From positions 75,934,895-75,998,894 of the forward strand of contig OY294044.1 of assembly GCA_958510825.1 (NCBI GenBank): a stretch of DNA of 64,000 nt, read 5' to 3'. Made by a program: the position numbers and the translations under genes. The notes beneath the pieces were generated by a model. The model was not told the origin of the DNA, ran no database searches, and saw nothing but the letters and a program-made list of their open reading frames with translations. Below are positions 25,501-40,500 of this stretch, piece by piece; position 1 is the stretch's first letter; the number at the start of each line of letters is the position of its first letter. The DNA is from Brachypterus glaber. Taxonomy: Eukaryota > Arthropoda > Insecta > Coleoptera > Kateretidae.

Positions 25501-28500
25501 GTATAGAGAATCGACAGGCGTTTAGACCCTAATTAACTAAAAACAAAACCAATGCATTTTTATAAAGCAGAATAGTCTAGTTATTATATTTTAGACGATT
25601 TGGTGTTCTATTTATGAAATTTGTTTTTCCTTTTTGGACACCAAAACAAAGATTGGGTGGCATAGTGCGGCGCGTCGTCTTTATTTTTTGTAAACATTAT
25701 TTTCTTGTCAAGTTGCGCCCCTATAATCTGTTTTATTTTTTAATGTTTTTTTTTTAATTAGTAGGACTAATCTTTATAATAAGAGACAATTTTCCTAAAA
25801 AAATTAAGTCAATCCGACCATTCCTCCAGCTTTTTTTTTGTTTTTGCAATAAATAATAGGGATCGTCTCATGGAATTTGATTTTTTTGAAAATTTTAAAA
25901 AGACCGGATACTTCGTTTTTGACGAGGGGTAAACCGCTGACAAAATTATGTACACCTTTAGGAGGAATTCTTCAAAGATTTCCTCCAGATTACCTCCAAA
26001 AATTATCTCGAGTTTCTAAGATTTCCTTCGAAAAGGAGGAAATCTTTAAAGATTCAGATTACCTCTGCGGTTTACCCCTCGGGTTTTGACCTATCGTGTT
26101 TACAAAAAACATGACATCAGACGGATAGACGGACGGACAGACAGATTTTTTTAAAGTTACTTATTTTTTCATGAAACATTTGAATAGAACAACTTTTTGT
26201 CTGGGATGTTTTTTGACGATTCTGGAAAATTCGAAACTACCGTAATATTGAAATATGTCCAGCAGTTTTTTTGTGTATTTTTTAATGGTACCGTCAATAA
26301 CTTTTTTTGCTGAATTTTTTTATTAAATAATTATGAAAGAAAACTATTAGTGGCATATAACTTATATATGCAGGGGTCAGGGGGGGGCTGTCGCACCCCT
26401 CAACTCTCCTCGAGTTGGTTGAAAAAACATATTTTTACCTTTTTTTAGTCATTATGTTTTTAACCTGGCTGGAGATGTTATTTTTTCAAGAGTTATCTGT
26501 TGATTTTTTTAACAGACCAACGTGGATACTAGTGTTACTATTATTTTTGTTAGCAGACCCCCAAACAATAAAAAAAAACATTAAAAGTTAAAATATTATT
26601 TTCCACAATAGAACCAAATAATTAATTGTTCTAAAGTGGTACGTGTGTCCTTAAGGGTTAAGTGCACTGAACTGCTGCTTACAGTTTGGATCCAGCAGAC
26701 CTCCACATAGGTCTCTTAAATAATATTATGTTTGTAGAATGTACATATTTTAAATAAGTCACCTTGTATGATAAATTATACAGCATTTTGTACGATAAAT
26801 AACCAATTTTAAATTCATAAGCACCCTTATCTGTTCCGACATAATATACAGGGTTAGATAAAATTAAAGAAAATACATAAATTCAACTCAAATATTTACT
26901 TTCTGCCAATTTCAAATAATTTATTAAACCACAAACTACCCTATAAATTACTTTGGGTTGTTTACAAAACAAATAAAATGCTACGTATAAAAATTACCAA
27001 CTATAACACTAGATACATCCCAACTAATTTGTGGGAACTACTGTACACAAAAAATTGTGTATCATTGAAGTATTTTGAGAATGACAATAAATCAAAAGAA
27101 GAATCGCACAGTGGGTTTAAATAGAAAAAACAGGCTTATCTGACAGAAGTCAAAGAATAAGGGACATAATGTCCCTTATTCCTCGAGCCTTTAAATTTAG
27201 ATACTAGTTTAATATTATTTTTTTTTAGAAATTTCGTAATGAAGTTGGGTACATTATTTACTGAAATCGTCCCTGAAAAAAATAATACCAGGAGATCAGC
27301 AAGGTCGATTTTCTTAAAATAATACTCGAAATAATAAAAATGTGGCTTATATCCCTTGTTCCCCTTTCCTCATATGACAGACTACGTAAAAAGCTCAAGC
27401 TCACGCTGTAAGCTATGCTATTAACGGAATTATGAGTAAAAAAAAGTCCGTAACGTGTAAAGATTTTTTTTGATAAAATTTGGTAGCCATTAGTTTATTT
27501 TTTTATGCATACCCATTCAGTATTTATTTATTTATTTATCATGATATAGGGTTTACATTCGTCAAATATGATAAATTAAAATCAAATAAATAAGGAACAT
27601 TACAATATAAAAATTATAACATTAACACGTTCGCTACCAGGGGTATATTTGAGTTTCGACTCCACAGACCAAGCACAAATAATAAAATAGAATAAACTTG
27701 CTATAAATCACTAACAGTATTAGCTATGCACAGACCACGCGTCCCTATATGAGCCGCACATTCCTATAGACCAAGTTAAAAACGTAAACCGCTTTCTTTG
27801 ATCGTTGCTTTTAAAAGCGGACACTTAATACAGCAAGGTCGCCGGCTCATATATAAGACACCGGTCTATTTGAAAAATTGTTTTAGCTCATATCGTAGTC
27901 AAAGTCCCTTTGCAAGGGAAGCGACGATGTATGAGCCGCTAGGTAGCGAACGTGCTAAACGAGATCGCTAAAATTATTATTTAAAAATTCTTCCCTACTT
28001 TCAAAAGATTTTTTTTTATTTGCGTTTAAACGCATTTAGATGTAAGTTTCTGACGAAAACGGGCAGATGGTTGAAAAATTTTGGACCAAAGAAATTTGAA
28101 CCAAACCTGCTGCTTTCTAGTCGCCACATAGGAAGCCTAATATTGTTACTTCCTGATGTTGCAGACATGAATATTTGTTTGCAGAGTGTACTTTTCAGGA
28201 TTTTGTTTTATATAAAGTAATGATATTTAGTTCTAGAAACTTTTGCCGGGCCTCATCTCGATAACTCTTAGTACTTTTCTCTGCAAACTAAATACTTTTT
28301 CTACCCCTGATGCATGACCCCAAAAAGTCCAAACCTAGGTAAACGTTACGTAACGGAATTTAATAAATTTAATGTTTATTTCCTAAGCTTGGCAGATGTA
28401 TTTTTATTTCAACATAAATTACTATTTAGTGGCCCATAATTCCCTTTTTCACACAAAAATTGACGAAACTATGCATATTTAAATAATATTGTAATCAGTA

Positions 28501-31500
28501 AAAAAACTGTTGACATTGATATTAAAAAAAATCTTACGGTCCTGTTCTTGCGTGATCTTAGAAGCGCCTAAATGCAGCTCTCTGTGCAGGAGTTTGTTTT
28601 GGTTTTTTCTTGGTTTGGCCTTTTTTTTTAATGAGGAAGCCTTGGCTTACGTTAACGTTGGTTTGGTGTCTGTGTGGTGTTTTTTTTTTGTAAAAAAATG
28701 TTTTTTATTTAAAATACCATATTGAAATACGGTCAGCGCATGCGCGTGCGCAGTTTATCAAAACGCTGCATAAAGAGCTGCACAGGCGCTCCTCGTGATC
28801 TTGCCGATGAATACTCGATTTTACATTTTCGCGCGGACTGTGTACTCACAGAATACCAATGTGTGTACTATTTTGTGTACCTGTGCATAAACAATATACG
28901 TGTTATATGTGACACTCAGTGTAAAAAGATGTACCTAGTATTTTTCCCTGTGTGATTGATTATGAATATTTTTTTAAAGTTTGAGTTATTTTTTCGTGTT
29001 TTTTTTTTTAAGGTTATGTTATACTATATTTTAGGTTTATGTTTGTTTTGTCGAGAAAAACGCATCAATAGTGAGAATACAGTTAAATTTATTGCGAAAC
29101 AGATTTTTTATATTGTTACGCGTTACACAGACGGGGGGGGTGTTGTGACAGTTTGTTACACAGGGGGGGGGTCAATTTTTTTCAAAAATTGCGTTACGTA
29201 ATATATGGACAGCCCCTTATCAGGATTTTAAAAGTTAAACAGTGAGTTACGTCCAGTATTTAATATTTTCCCATAAATAGAATGAAATCCATTTAGGGAA
29301 AGCAGTGTTTGTTTAGACACCTCTTTTCATAATCTGACCCACTGTGCATCGGCACAGCCTCCCTTGATGTGATCAGCGGGTGTCACCCCATGTCAACTTT
29401 AGCACAAAGGTGTTAATGGGGAGCACCCATGCGACAGCACGTAAGCAATATGGGGCTTTATGCATGGACACACGTTTCAAATTTAAAATAAACACCCAAC
29501 AATTGTACGACTTAATTGCAGACTTAACTATTCAATATTACTTCCCCTTATAGTCTAGGAAGGTCTTTTTAGAAGAGTTAGAAACTTACCGAAAAAAAAA
29601 AACAAAAGTTTTTTATTAAAAACCACCCGCTTCTTTTTTCAATTTTAATATTTTTTTTAACTAGTTTTTTTCCTTATTATTTCCGCTTTAAATTAATATA
29701 TTTCCGAGCTTCCTGGACCTTAAAACTGCTCTGGATAGAGATAAATTTTGCAACCAACTAGAGAACGCTTTGCCCTAAAGGGCCTCAAATTCTGATCCTA
29801 CCCAAGTTATGGAATTGTTTTTAATAAAAAATGCCACGTAGAAATGGAACCTTTTGAGAAGTCGCTTGAAAACTGGGGTAAGGCCTTACGGTAAGGCCCT
29901 TACCCTTTTAATTACCAGGGTTCCCACCAAAAACTGACATTCAAATTCCAGGTATTTTCCAGTTTTTATTAAAATTCTAGGTATAGTAAAATAGTTTTAG
30001 TATATAATAATGATATTAAAGTAACAAAAAATTTAAAAAAATATTCTTTTTTTTTTCGATTTTTGTTTTCGAAAAAAATCATTTCGGGTAATTGATTGTC
30101 ATACCTCGCAGCATTGTGAATTTTGTAAAATCAATTTTTTTTCGAAAAAAAATCTTCCAAAAATGAATAAAAAAAAGAAAAATTGATTTTTAACAAAAGT
30201 GACAATTTTAATCATAATGAAAAAAAGTACTTTTTTTACTCCGATGCTTCTCGTAAGAAAAAAGCACTCTCGTGCACTAAAAACTCTACTCTACGACCAT
30301 TTTTCGCCGTTACTTTCAAAATCACCTAAAAATTTAGGATGTTTTTTTTATATCCTTTAATTTTTGTGCTAAGGCTATTTAATTTCTCTTAAAAAAAATA
30401 TATTTTTGTGTTAAATTCCAGGTTCTATTACAAAATTCCAGATAAAAACGTGTTTTTTAAGAAAAGATGTCAAATTCCAGGTATTCCAGGTGGGAGTCTA
30501 AATTCCATGCGTTTTCCAGGTTTTCAAGGTTTTCCAGGATTGGTGGGAACCCTGATTACCTTAACCAATTGAATTCTGGGATTAAAATGGTTTTTTTTTA
30601 GCCCCGTATAACCTATTCTAGAAAAAAAATCCATATGGTAAACCACAATACATATTTGCGCAAAAATAATAAATTGTGGTCAGTTTTATCAGAAAACTGC
30701 ATAAATACGAGGAAATATAATAAACTTATAAAAACACTACACAAAAAAAATGTTCTACAACTAATACCTATACGTTTTTTAAAGTTTTTTGTTACTCGTA
30801 TACGCGAATAGTATAATTAGACGGTGTTATGCAATAACCGTCTAACCCACACTTTGAGACGACAGTAAATTGTTAAACTTTTTCCCTAATAACTTTCAAC
30901 GTTTTGACTAAAACACTTAAAATTAAGCATTTGTTTTACTTGTTCATGTATTAGAAAATGTACAAAATATTTAATCTTTAATTCAATTCTATAACGTTCT
31001 GTAACCTAATATCATTTCACAATGTGGGTTAGACGGTTATTGCATAACACGTCCAATTTATATGTTACTTTTGAAAAATTAAATTTTTGGTATCACAAGG
31101 AGATTATACGTTGAAAAGTAAAAAAAATCTCATATCACCCTAATGAGGAACTTTGGGTAAGATCCTTAAAACTCAGAAAAAAAGTGAGAACTCTGGGCAC
31201 CCTAAGTAATATATATGTATATCCGCAAATGCTAAATGCTAAGTATGTGTTATTTATTTATTTATTGTTGTACATTACAAAAGAAATCCAAGTAGTACAA
31301 TACATAAGAAAAAACAGTTTTGTAGAATTAACTAAATACTTAATAAATAACTAAGTACGTATAAAAATAAAAATAAAAATAAAAAAATAATTAAACATTT
31401 TTAAGATATTCTTAAAACCTATTAAGCTTGTGTTAAAAATATCAATATTACACTGATTTAAATTTCTAGCCAATCTAGGAATTGGACTAAACTGAAATAA

Positions 31501-34500
31501 ATTAGTTCTTGAAAAGGGAATGTGTAACAAGTTTGTATTACGAGTATGTACAGAAGATGCGCGAAAGTAAAAAAGTTTTAATATGTCAGGACAAGTAATT
31601 AATTGTTAAAAAGCTTATACATAAATATTTTGTCAATATTAATACGTCTATTTGCAAGTGACTCCAATCCTAAAAGAGATCATTTGTCTATATAGCTAAT
31701 ATGAGAAATCTTAAGCTTATAAAGCAAAAATTTAGTATTTTTTTTCTGTACTTTTTCAATAAGGTTAATGTGACACTGATATGACGGTCTCCATATAATG
31801 GACGCATATTCAAGAATGCTACGAGAAAAAGTATTGAAAAGTAAGACTATAGCAGGAATATTAGTAAAGTCTTGACATTGTCTTATAACAAAACCACACA
31901 TTCTGAGCGCCTTATTAACAATATTGTTTATATGCGGAACAAATGTCATTTTGGTATCAAATAAGACCCCCAAATCTGTTATACTAGAGACTCTTTCAAG
32001 TTCAGTATTTAAAACAACATAATTAAAATTTAAGGGAAGCTAGATCTGTTTGGGAAGCATATCGGTGAGCATTTGCCATTTACCTTTTTTCTTGTTTTGT
32101 AAATTCTTTGAGTGATACCAAAAATTTGATCGCACAAAAAACTCATGGTTTTTCAAAAAAAATGTATTTCGTCCAGAAAAGCAGTGTGATTATTTCGTTT
32201 ATAAACGGAAGGGTACGAGATGGGTACTTACTCTATGACTTCTGGAAGCTTTAGGGTCTAGGTATGTCCTTAATTTGTTAAGGTAGTAGGAAGGAGGATC
32301 CTTGGCTTGGACCATTTCCTGAAAAAAAAAAAAAAATAATAATAATAATTATATTACATATTAATTTTTTTTGTAACGAGTGCCTCATAATAAGTTTTCA
32401 GCTGTATGGCAGCCATGCTATAGCTGCAAAGAATATGATTTTTACTTTTCCCTAGGCTAATCAGTAAGAAAATACCGATTTTTGTTGTTGTTATTTCTCG
32501 ACGTTTTACTTATAAAAAAACAAGTTCCGCGAAAAAATCTGTCTGACGGTCTATCCGGGAAAATTTGTGATCGCGATAACTAAAGAACGGTTTAAGCCAC
32601 AGACTTTTCGGCTGGGATTAAATCGGATGAAATTAAATAGTAAAAATCGTGGTCTCGTAAGGATGTGAAATTAGATTTTAGAATTTAAGAACTTACCTAA
32701 AAAAAAAATTAAGATTTTTTTTTCAATATTTTTCGTGTTTTGAAAAATCAATGTATTTTTTTTAGTAAAAACACTTTTAAACGAGTAAGTATTCTTTTGT
32801 TGGCAGCATGCTGCTAGCAGTAGTTTTTTATTAAATTAAGATATGTTAAGCCCGTCCCTGTTTGGATATAAATGTACCAAGTGTAAAATAATTCTTGCAT
32901 GCGTTCATTCATTCATGTCGTTTAAACCGAACTTTTAATTTATTTTTTTTCTGAATGGATTCATAAGATGTATTTGTAAACATATGGTAAACATTTGCTT
33001 CCCTACATTTATTATACTCTTCACAGCACGCAGTGCTAAAAGAGTAATATACGTAGATCTAGGCCTAAACCCTTTATTGCACCTTGTTCCTATTTGGGAA
33101 CACTGGGCATTAAGAGCCCTGAATTCCTTAATAATCGAAATACAAACTTTATGGGCACCTGGTATACGTAGATCTAGGCCTAAATCCTTTATTGCACCTT
33201 GTTCCTATTTGGGAACACTTGACATTAAGAGCCCTGAATTCCTTAATAATCGAAATACAAACTTTATGGGCACCTGGTATACGTAGATCTAGGCCTAAAT
33301 CCTTTATTGCACCTTGTTCCCATTTGGGAACACTGGGCATTAAGAGCCCTGAATTCCTTAATAATCGAAATACAAACTTTATGGACACCTGGTATACGTA
33401 GATCTAGGCCTAAACCCTTTATTGCACCTTGTTCCTATTTGGGAAGACTGGGTATTAAGACCCCTGAATTCCTTAATAATCGAAATACAAACTTTATGGG
33501 AACCTGGTTTGATAGATGACAATATCTATAGTATTTCCATTAAAGGTATGTTTTTTAAAACCTTACCGCTTGTAAACAATCTTAAAGTTACTATGGAAAC
33601 GCAAGATGCGCGTGCGACTTAAGCCAATTTGGAAACGTTGACATGTGCTAATAACGAGAATGTAAAATAATAATAATATAATACCGATTTTATAAGCAAA
33701 TTTGGTTTCTACAGGAATAATTTTTATACACAGGTGTTTTTAGTAAAAGGTTTATTAATTCTCCTTGTTTTCACATCAAACATCGTGGAAAAATAAGACA
33801 AGTTTACAAATTATTAATACGAAATAACTACTGTGTAAAATAAAGAGTTTTTAAGTATACAGTGACATAACTTATCAGTTTATGAGAAACAAATAATTTT
33901 GTGAGTGTACGACATTACATTGAAATGTCCGTATTTGGGGGTTAACGGTTGTGTATTAAAAACTGACACGTGGACTCGAATTTTTGTTAGTGTGTTGGTT
34001 GGTTGGGAGGCCTGAATAACTGACCAACCTGTCAACGTGCCAGTTGGTTGCTAAATTTTAAACGCTCAGACCTAAAATCATGAGATTTAGTATGGGTGCT
34101 CTTTGCCACAAGACCAATCTACCCAACTGTCACAATGACAGTTCAAGGTCATATTTTTCAAACCCTTAAACGCCTTTTCTGAGCAACATGAAAGACAGCT
34201 AACGCAATACGCTATCCACTGTGAAGAGTATACTATGGAATGCGAGGCATTACATATCTTTACTACTTGTTTATTTAAATTTTAAAGTACTATCTATGTT
34301 TGTTTGTAGTGATTTAGATAGTAGAATTGTAAACCCGTAATCGAGCCCGTAATACGGGGTGATTTTTTTTATGTCCACCCCCAAAATTAATATTAATCTT
34401 CATTCGATAAAAACGAAACTTGCGTGATTTATTTAATTTTATATTGGCTATAAAATGGCGGATTTATTTATTTTTTGTTTCACTTCCGGTGAAACCGGAA

Positions 34501-37500
34501 GTGGTATAAATATATTTTTTTAATGTAACACCCTGTAATTTGTTACATTTTTGAATTCAGCCGATAATTCTATGTATATAAAAACTGATTGTTTATTTTT
34601 TTACTTTTTTTTAGTTTTAATTTTTATAAAAACTAGATATACATAATTTACCTTGTTTTTATTTACTTAAGCGTAAAAAATATAAAACTAATTAAAATAA
34701 AATTTGATCAGTGACAGAGAATTAAAGCTAAAAAAAGTTTTTTCCCTGAACTATTTTTGTATGTAAACTTTATTTGTAGAGTATTTTTTTGCTATTTTTC
34801 TTTAAAAATTTATGATTTACTTTGAAGACTAAGTAAAAAAGGTAAATTATGTGTATCTCGTTTTTATATGATAAAAACGAAAAAGAAAAAAAATAATTAG
34901 TTTTTTTTATACATAGAATTTTCGGCTGAATTCAAAAATGTAAAAAAATACAGGGTGTTCCATTAAAAAAAAAAAAATGATGCCACTTCCGGCGAAACCG
35001 GAAGTGAAACAAAAAAAATGAAATCCGCCATTTTATAGCCAATGAAAAATTATATAAATCACCCATGTTTCGTTTTAATCGAATGAGGATTAATCTTAAT
35101 TTTGGGAGTGGACATAAATAAAACTCAACCGGTATAACTGATAGCACAACCCCAAAACTTGTGGGTAACATCATTAAATTAAAAAAAAAAATAGTCAAGT
35201 AGACTCTCATTAAGGGTTTCGTGCCCAGCGTTTTAGTTTTTTTTTTTCGTTTTGGGTCCATATCTATAAGAGTTATAGCCGCAGTTCAAAAATTCATATT
35301 ACATTTTATGTAGATAATTAACCGCTTCAGATCGATTTTACCAACGGTGGCGAAATGAAAAATTTACGATTTTATATCAAGTTTGCCATATGTGGCAAAA
35401 TTTCTATTGATTTTTTTTAAATATTCTTTTGCAAACAATCTAAGTTTAAGAAAATTTTAAAATACCTATGATGCAAAAAAGAAACTACATTTTTAATATT
35501 TGAGGAGGTAACATGCAATCCGTGTTTTGTCACATCCAAAAGTTTTTTTAGGAAACACAAAAAACTTATTTAGAACAAAATTATAATATTTTCTTGTTAT
35601 TAATAGCTTGTACAGATTCCAGATACACTGTAGATTAACACTTAACATGGAAAAAATGTGAAACAAATTGGACAAAACACGTTTTGAGTGAACTGAGGGG
35701 ACAAAGCATGTTTTGAAAGAAAACAACTTGGACAAATCTCAGTTTGTATTCTGGTTTATAATTTTCAAAAAATCTATCTTTTACATTTTTCGAAAGTATA
35801 TGTGACTTTTTCATAATTTTTTATTAAAAAAAATTAAAGCGCCTTTTTCTCAATAGTATATGTAGACTTTTTGTTAAATTTTCATTAAAAAAACATTAAA
35901 CGCGTTTTTGTAATAACAACGTTTTTTCGGTCGGCTTAAATGAAAACAAACACGCAGTCAAATGACCGAAAATCAGCAATCTCATTGGCCAGGTGAACAA
36001 AGCATGGTTTGATCTGAAACTGAGAGGTGGACAAAACACACTCTGATTGAAACCTTAGTTTTTAACAATTACTTTAAATAGGAAAAAGCTTGTTTTAATT
36101 GAAAAGTGAGGTTGGTTCATGTGCAAATGACATAGTGATAATAATCTATCAATAACTCGTTTCCCAAAAAAGTGGACAACGCACGGTTTGCATGTTAACT
36201 CCTCATTTACGCTTGGGTCTGAAGAGGTTAAGTATTTATGCTTGCAAATGGTTTGAAAAAATTATAAGATAACATAGGCCCACAAAAAAGAAAAAGTTGT
36301 CTGTGCTGAGGTTGAGACCCACCTATTCTTATGTATTTTGAGATGCTGAACACGAATCTGTAAAAAAGACATTTCATGTGCTCATTTTTTTGCTACACTG
36401 AAAAAACTGTCTAAAATGGTAACAATCACATATTTAATCATAGAAAATTGTATTTTTTGGCCAAGCTGCTTATGTAATATAATTTTAAACTAGATTTTAA
36501 AGTCGCTCGTTGAAAAAAACCCTCGAAAAAAACTAATTTTTATCGACTTTTCATAACACTCTGTATATTATATCTCGATAACAGGGGATTTTTATTTTTG
36601 CTTTATCGTAAAGCGCACAATAAAATTACTAAGAAAAAAAAATCTCACAAAATAATTATTTTTTATTTTAAAACCTCTCTAAAAATGAATTGTGGTTGAC
36701 ACACAAAAAATCATAGATTTTTTTTCTTTTATTTTAAGTTATTTTTTATTTTATGATACCCAAGTTGGGTAGCTCAACTTGATATATCGAAAGAGTTCTC
36801 TAAAAAAAAAAAAAAAAATGCGATATCACAAAAAAAAGTAAAGTGCTAAAACATTGGCCCGATCGGGCCTAAACTGTAGCCCAGGGGCTTTATTAGGCCG
36901 TCCAGAAACAAACGAATTGCGTTTTTAAGGCATACAATAATTATTTTTATCCAATACATGAGAAAATTAACAGCTTTATTTCAAATAGATAAACTCAATA
37001 ATAACCAAGTTAAGAACTGACAGTTTATAAAAATACTGCACGTTTGTCGGTTAATAACCGAAAAATATATAAGAAAGTTATCTATCTGTCGTTAAAATCA
37101 AATCTAGCTAACATTGGCCTGATCGGGCCTAAACTGTAGCCCAGGGGCTTTATTAGGCCATCCAGAAACAAGCGAATTGCGTTTTTAAGGCATACAATAA
37201 TTATTTTTATCCAATACATACAGATAAGGAGAAAATTAACAGCTTTATTTCAAATAATACCCACTCAACTGTCACTTGTCAAATTATTTTCTTGTAAATG
37301 TTATTAAAATTTTTAATAAAAATATGAATTTCTAAGCTATTTATTGGATAAAACCTTGTATGGCACTCATGGGTAAACCGATATTGCCCTCTCGAAAATT
37401 AACCGGCTTGGCTTACGCCTCGCAGGTTAATTTCCTCATGGGCAATATCTTACTTTACCCACTAGTACCATAAATTATTATTCCATCTCATCCATGATAT

Positions 37501-40500
37501 CAATTCTAATTAATTTTATGTACTTCTTTGAGCAAAGTTTTATCTAAGAACATACATTTATAATGTGACATTAAAACCTGTAGTTTACGGTTACTTTTTA
37601 AAGTTTTTGTTTATTTTTTACTATTTATATATTCATACTCGAAGGACCTGATGTTTAATATGTAATAAATGTATGTACAAAATTTTGTTTTTTTTTGTAT
37701 ATAAAAGTTTAATGTGACATGAAATAAGGGGAGAGGATTGATACCGGTGTAAAATTTTGTGAGGAACAGGGGGGCATCCCCCCCCCTAAATCCGCCCTTG
37801 ATAGACGTCCCCTACGTTCTTAAGTTTTCCTCTATGAATAACATAAATATTATAACTACTTAGTTTAAACTAGTGACTATTTTAAAAAGTCCAAACCATT
37901 TTATCATAAAACTTTTACATTTTAAAAACATATTGTTTTGAGTTGATAATATTAGCATTATTAGTCATTACTAATAGATAATATTATATTATTAATATAG
38001 GTATAGATATATCTATAAAATATTCCTATTTCGAAGTTTCATATGTACATATTTAAAGTGAAAATTCCTAAAAATGCTTTACGTAATTTGTGTCCTTATT
38101 CAAAAAACGGTTTTTTTTTGCTCATCAGTAAACTACCCTTATGTGGAGGGTTTAGAAAAACTAAAAAAATATTACGAAATCTTACATGGGAAAGGGGGGT
38201 TAAAATAGGGTGACCACACGTCCCGGATTTTCGGGGACATCAATATTTTTATCCGCTCACCCTAACTAAATAGGACATTTTTTCGTATTTTTTTTTAGTT
38301 TATCTTCTCAACCTAACTAAATAGGACATTTTTACGTATTTTTTTTTTAGTTCAACGTTTTTGAGTAAAAACTACAATGCCTGTTCCCGGTTTTCCGGGG
38401 ACAAATCTGGTCACCCTAGGTTAAAAATTCCTTAAAACTGACTTACGTAATTTGTAAACGGCCCCATATCCAGAATAAAATCTAAAATCGAAAGTCAGTA
38501 ACCTAATTTGAAACGTTTAAATTCATAAGCAGTTACTGTCCATTTTACAAAGACACAAAAAGCCGTATTAAGTACCCATACTGCCGTTATAATCTTAAAA
38601 CACCTAATTTTTTTGTATAAGAAACTAGAACGTTATATTTGCCAAAAAAAATTTAGCCAAAGAAATCTAAAATACCATAATTATATAATTTAGTTAAATA
38701 CATCACTTTAAAAATTATTTTAATAAGTTTAGAATTAACTGTCTATCAAAAAATATATATACTGCACGTTTGTCAGTTAATAGCTGAAGAAATATATATT
38801 AGAAAGTTATCTATCTGTCTTTAAAATCAAATGAACAGGAAACAGTGAATAGTACCATTTCATCCTTTTTGGGAATCATAATAATTAATATTTAAATAAA
38901 ACGTTAGATAGATATAAAAGTATGGTGCCATCTATTGACGTGGTCACTGTTATCTGTTCACTTGTTCCCAAAAGGCAAATCGTCACAATTACAGTAACGT
39001 GAATTAAAAATGCCACGGACTTCAACCATTTTATGAGTATTTATCCGGTTAAGCAAAGTTAAATAAGTTAAGAATTGACAGTCTATAAAAATGGTTAATT
39101 TTCAAAGAAAATTTTTTTTTTTTTTGAAAAACGAAAAATTAAAAAAAAAAATAAAAAAACAAAATTAAAAAAAGAAATTTTTCAAAAACTCATTATTTTT
39201 TTATTTTCTTTTTACGATTTTTTTTTTTGAAAATGATAGTTTTTTAAATTTTTTTAAAAAGTTTATTTTCTTTTTACGAAAAACATTTTTTTTTTCTAAA
39301 TGATGTTTTTTAAAAACCACAACCTTTTTGTTTTTGGGTGGATTACTTTCAAAATTGGTAGAATTAATCCTTATAATAAAAGTAATTTTTCCTAAAAAAG
39401 TGAGGTTAATGGCAATTTTCTTTCAGATTTTTTAGATTTTTCCTGTTTCCTGATAGAAGGACTTTTTCAATGTTTCTTATTTTTTCATGAAACACATTTG
39501 TATCCAAGAATTTTTTGTCTAAGGTAACGTTCAAGTATTACGTAAGGGAACGTTCAAGTATTACGTAACGCAAATTTTGATAATTTTGTTTTTTGTATTT
39601 CAACCTCTTATTAGATTAGTAATACATAAAAAATATCTTTTTTTTTTAATATTTTAATAAATTCTTCAATGACAAATATTAAAAAATAAAAAAAAAAACA
39701 TATTTTTTATGTCTTACTAATTATTTAGAGTTGAAATAGACAATAAAATAATTTTGGTTACTTTTTTACCTTTTTTTTTTTGATTTTTACTCTACTCTAC
39801 TCTTCAATAGAAAATAATAAACAAAATTAAAAAAACACATTTTACATATCTTACTAATCATTTAAAGTTAAAATACACAATAAAATAATTTTGGTCACTT
39901 TTTTCCCATTTGGTAGCATAGTGCGGCTTGTAGAGAAAAATCCAGACGTGTAGGGGTTAAACTGAGTCCAGATGCGGTTTCAGCGGGCAAAAATATATAG
40001 GAATATCATGGTCCTATCCATGGCGCAGACCACTTTTGTTTTTATTTTTTTGTGAATCTGTTATCAAATCCTTAATCTAGAATTCCTTTACGGAGCCGCA
40101 GCTTGGAATAGAATCATCAGGTTTCATTCAAACTTCAGTGTTTCCAATTCCAAGCGCTCACAAAAAGATCAAAAATGGTGCACCATGCGGTGTCGAAAAG
40201 ATAATCTCTTCTTAATCAATGTTGTCTCTTAAATAAACCAAAAAATTTAGTAATGATGTTGATTCACGATTTTAGTCACAGTTTTATAAGGATAAGGTAC
40301 AAAAAAATATTCCACAGTGTGGAATTGTCACACAGGTTTTTCCTATTTTCCTAAATGTCTCGAAAGCAAGATTTAAAGTCAACTTGCTCGGAAAATATCT
40401 CAAACAAGTTGTTTGAGTGGAGTAAGCAAGATGACTCCTAAAGTCATCTTGGGAGTTAGGTATTTTAAACTTATGACAGCAGTATAGAAAGTTTAAAATA

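Noticed and set aside
28722..28955. Coding exon in a CpG-rich patch
   Set aside because: No conserved domain and no splice sites consistent with either strand; the flanks are repeat DNA.
33051..33510. CRISPR-like array
   Set aside because: The units are contiguous 115-bp satellite repeats without unique spacers, and the genome is eukaryotic.
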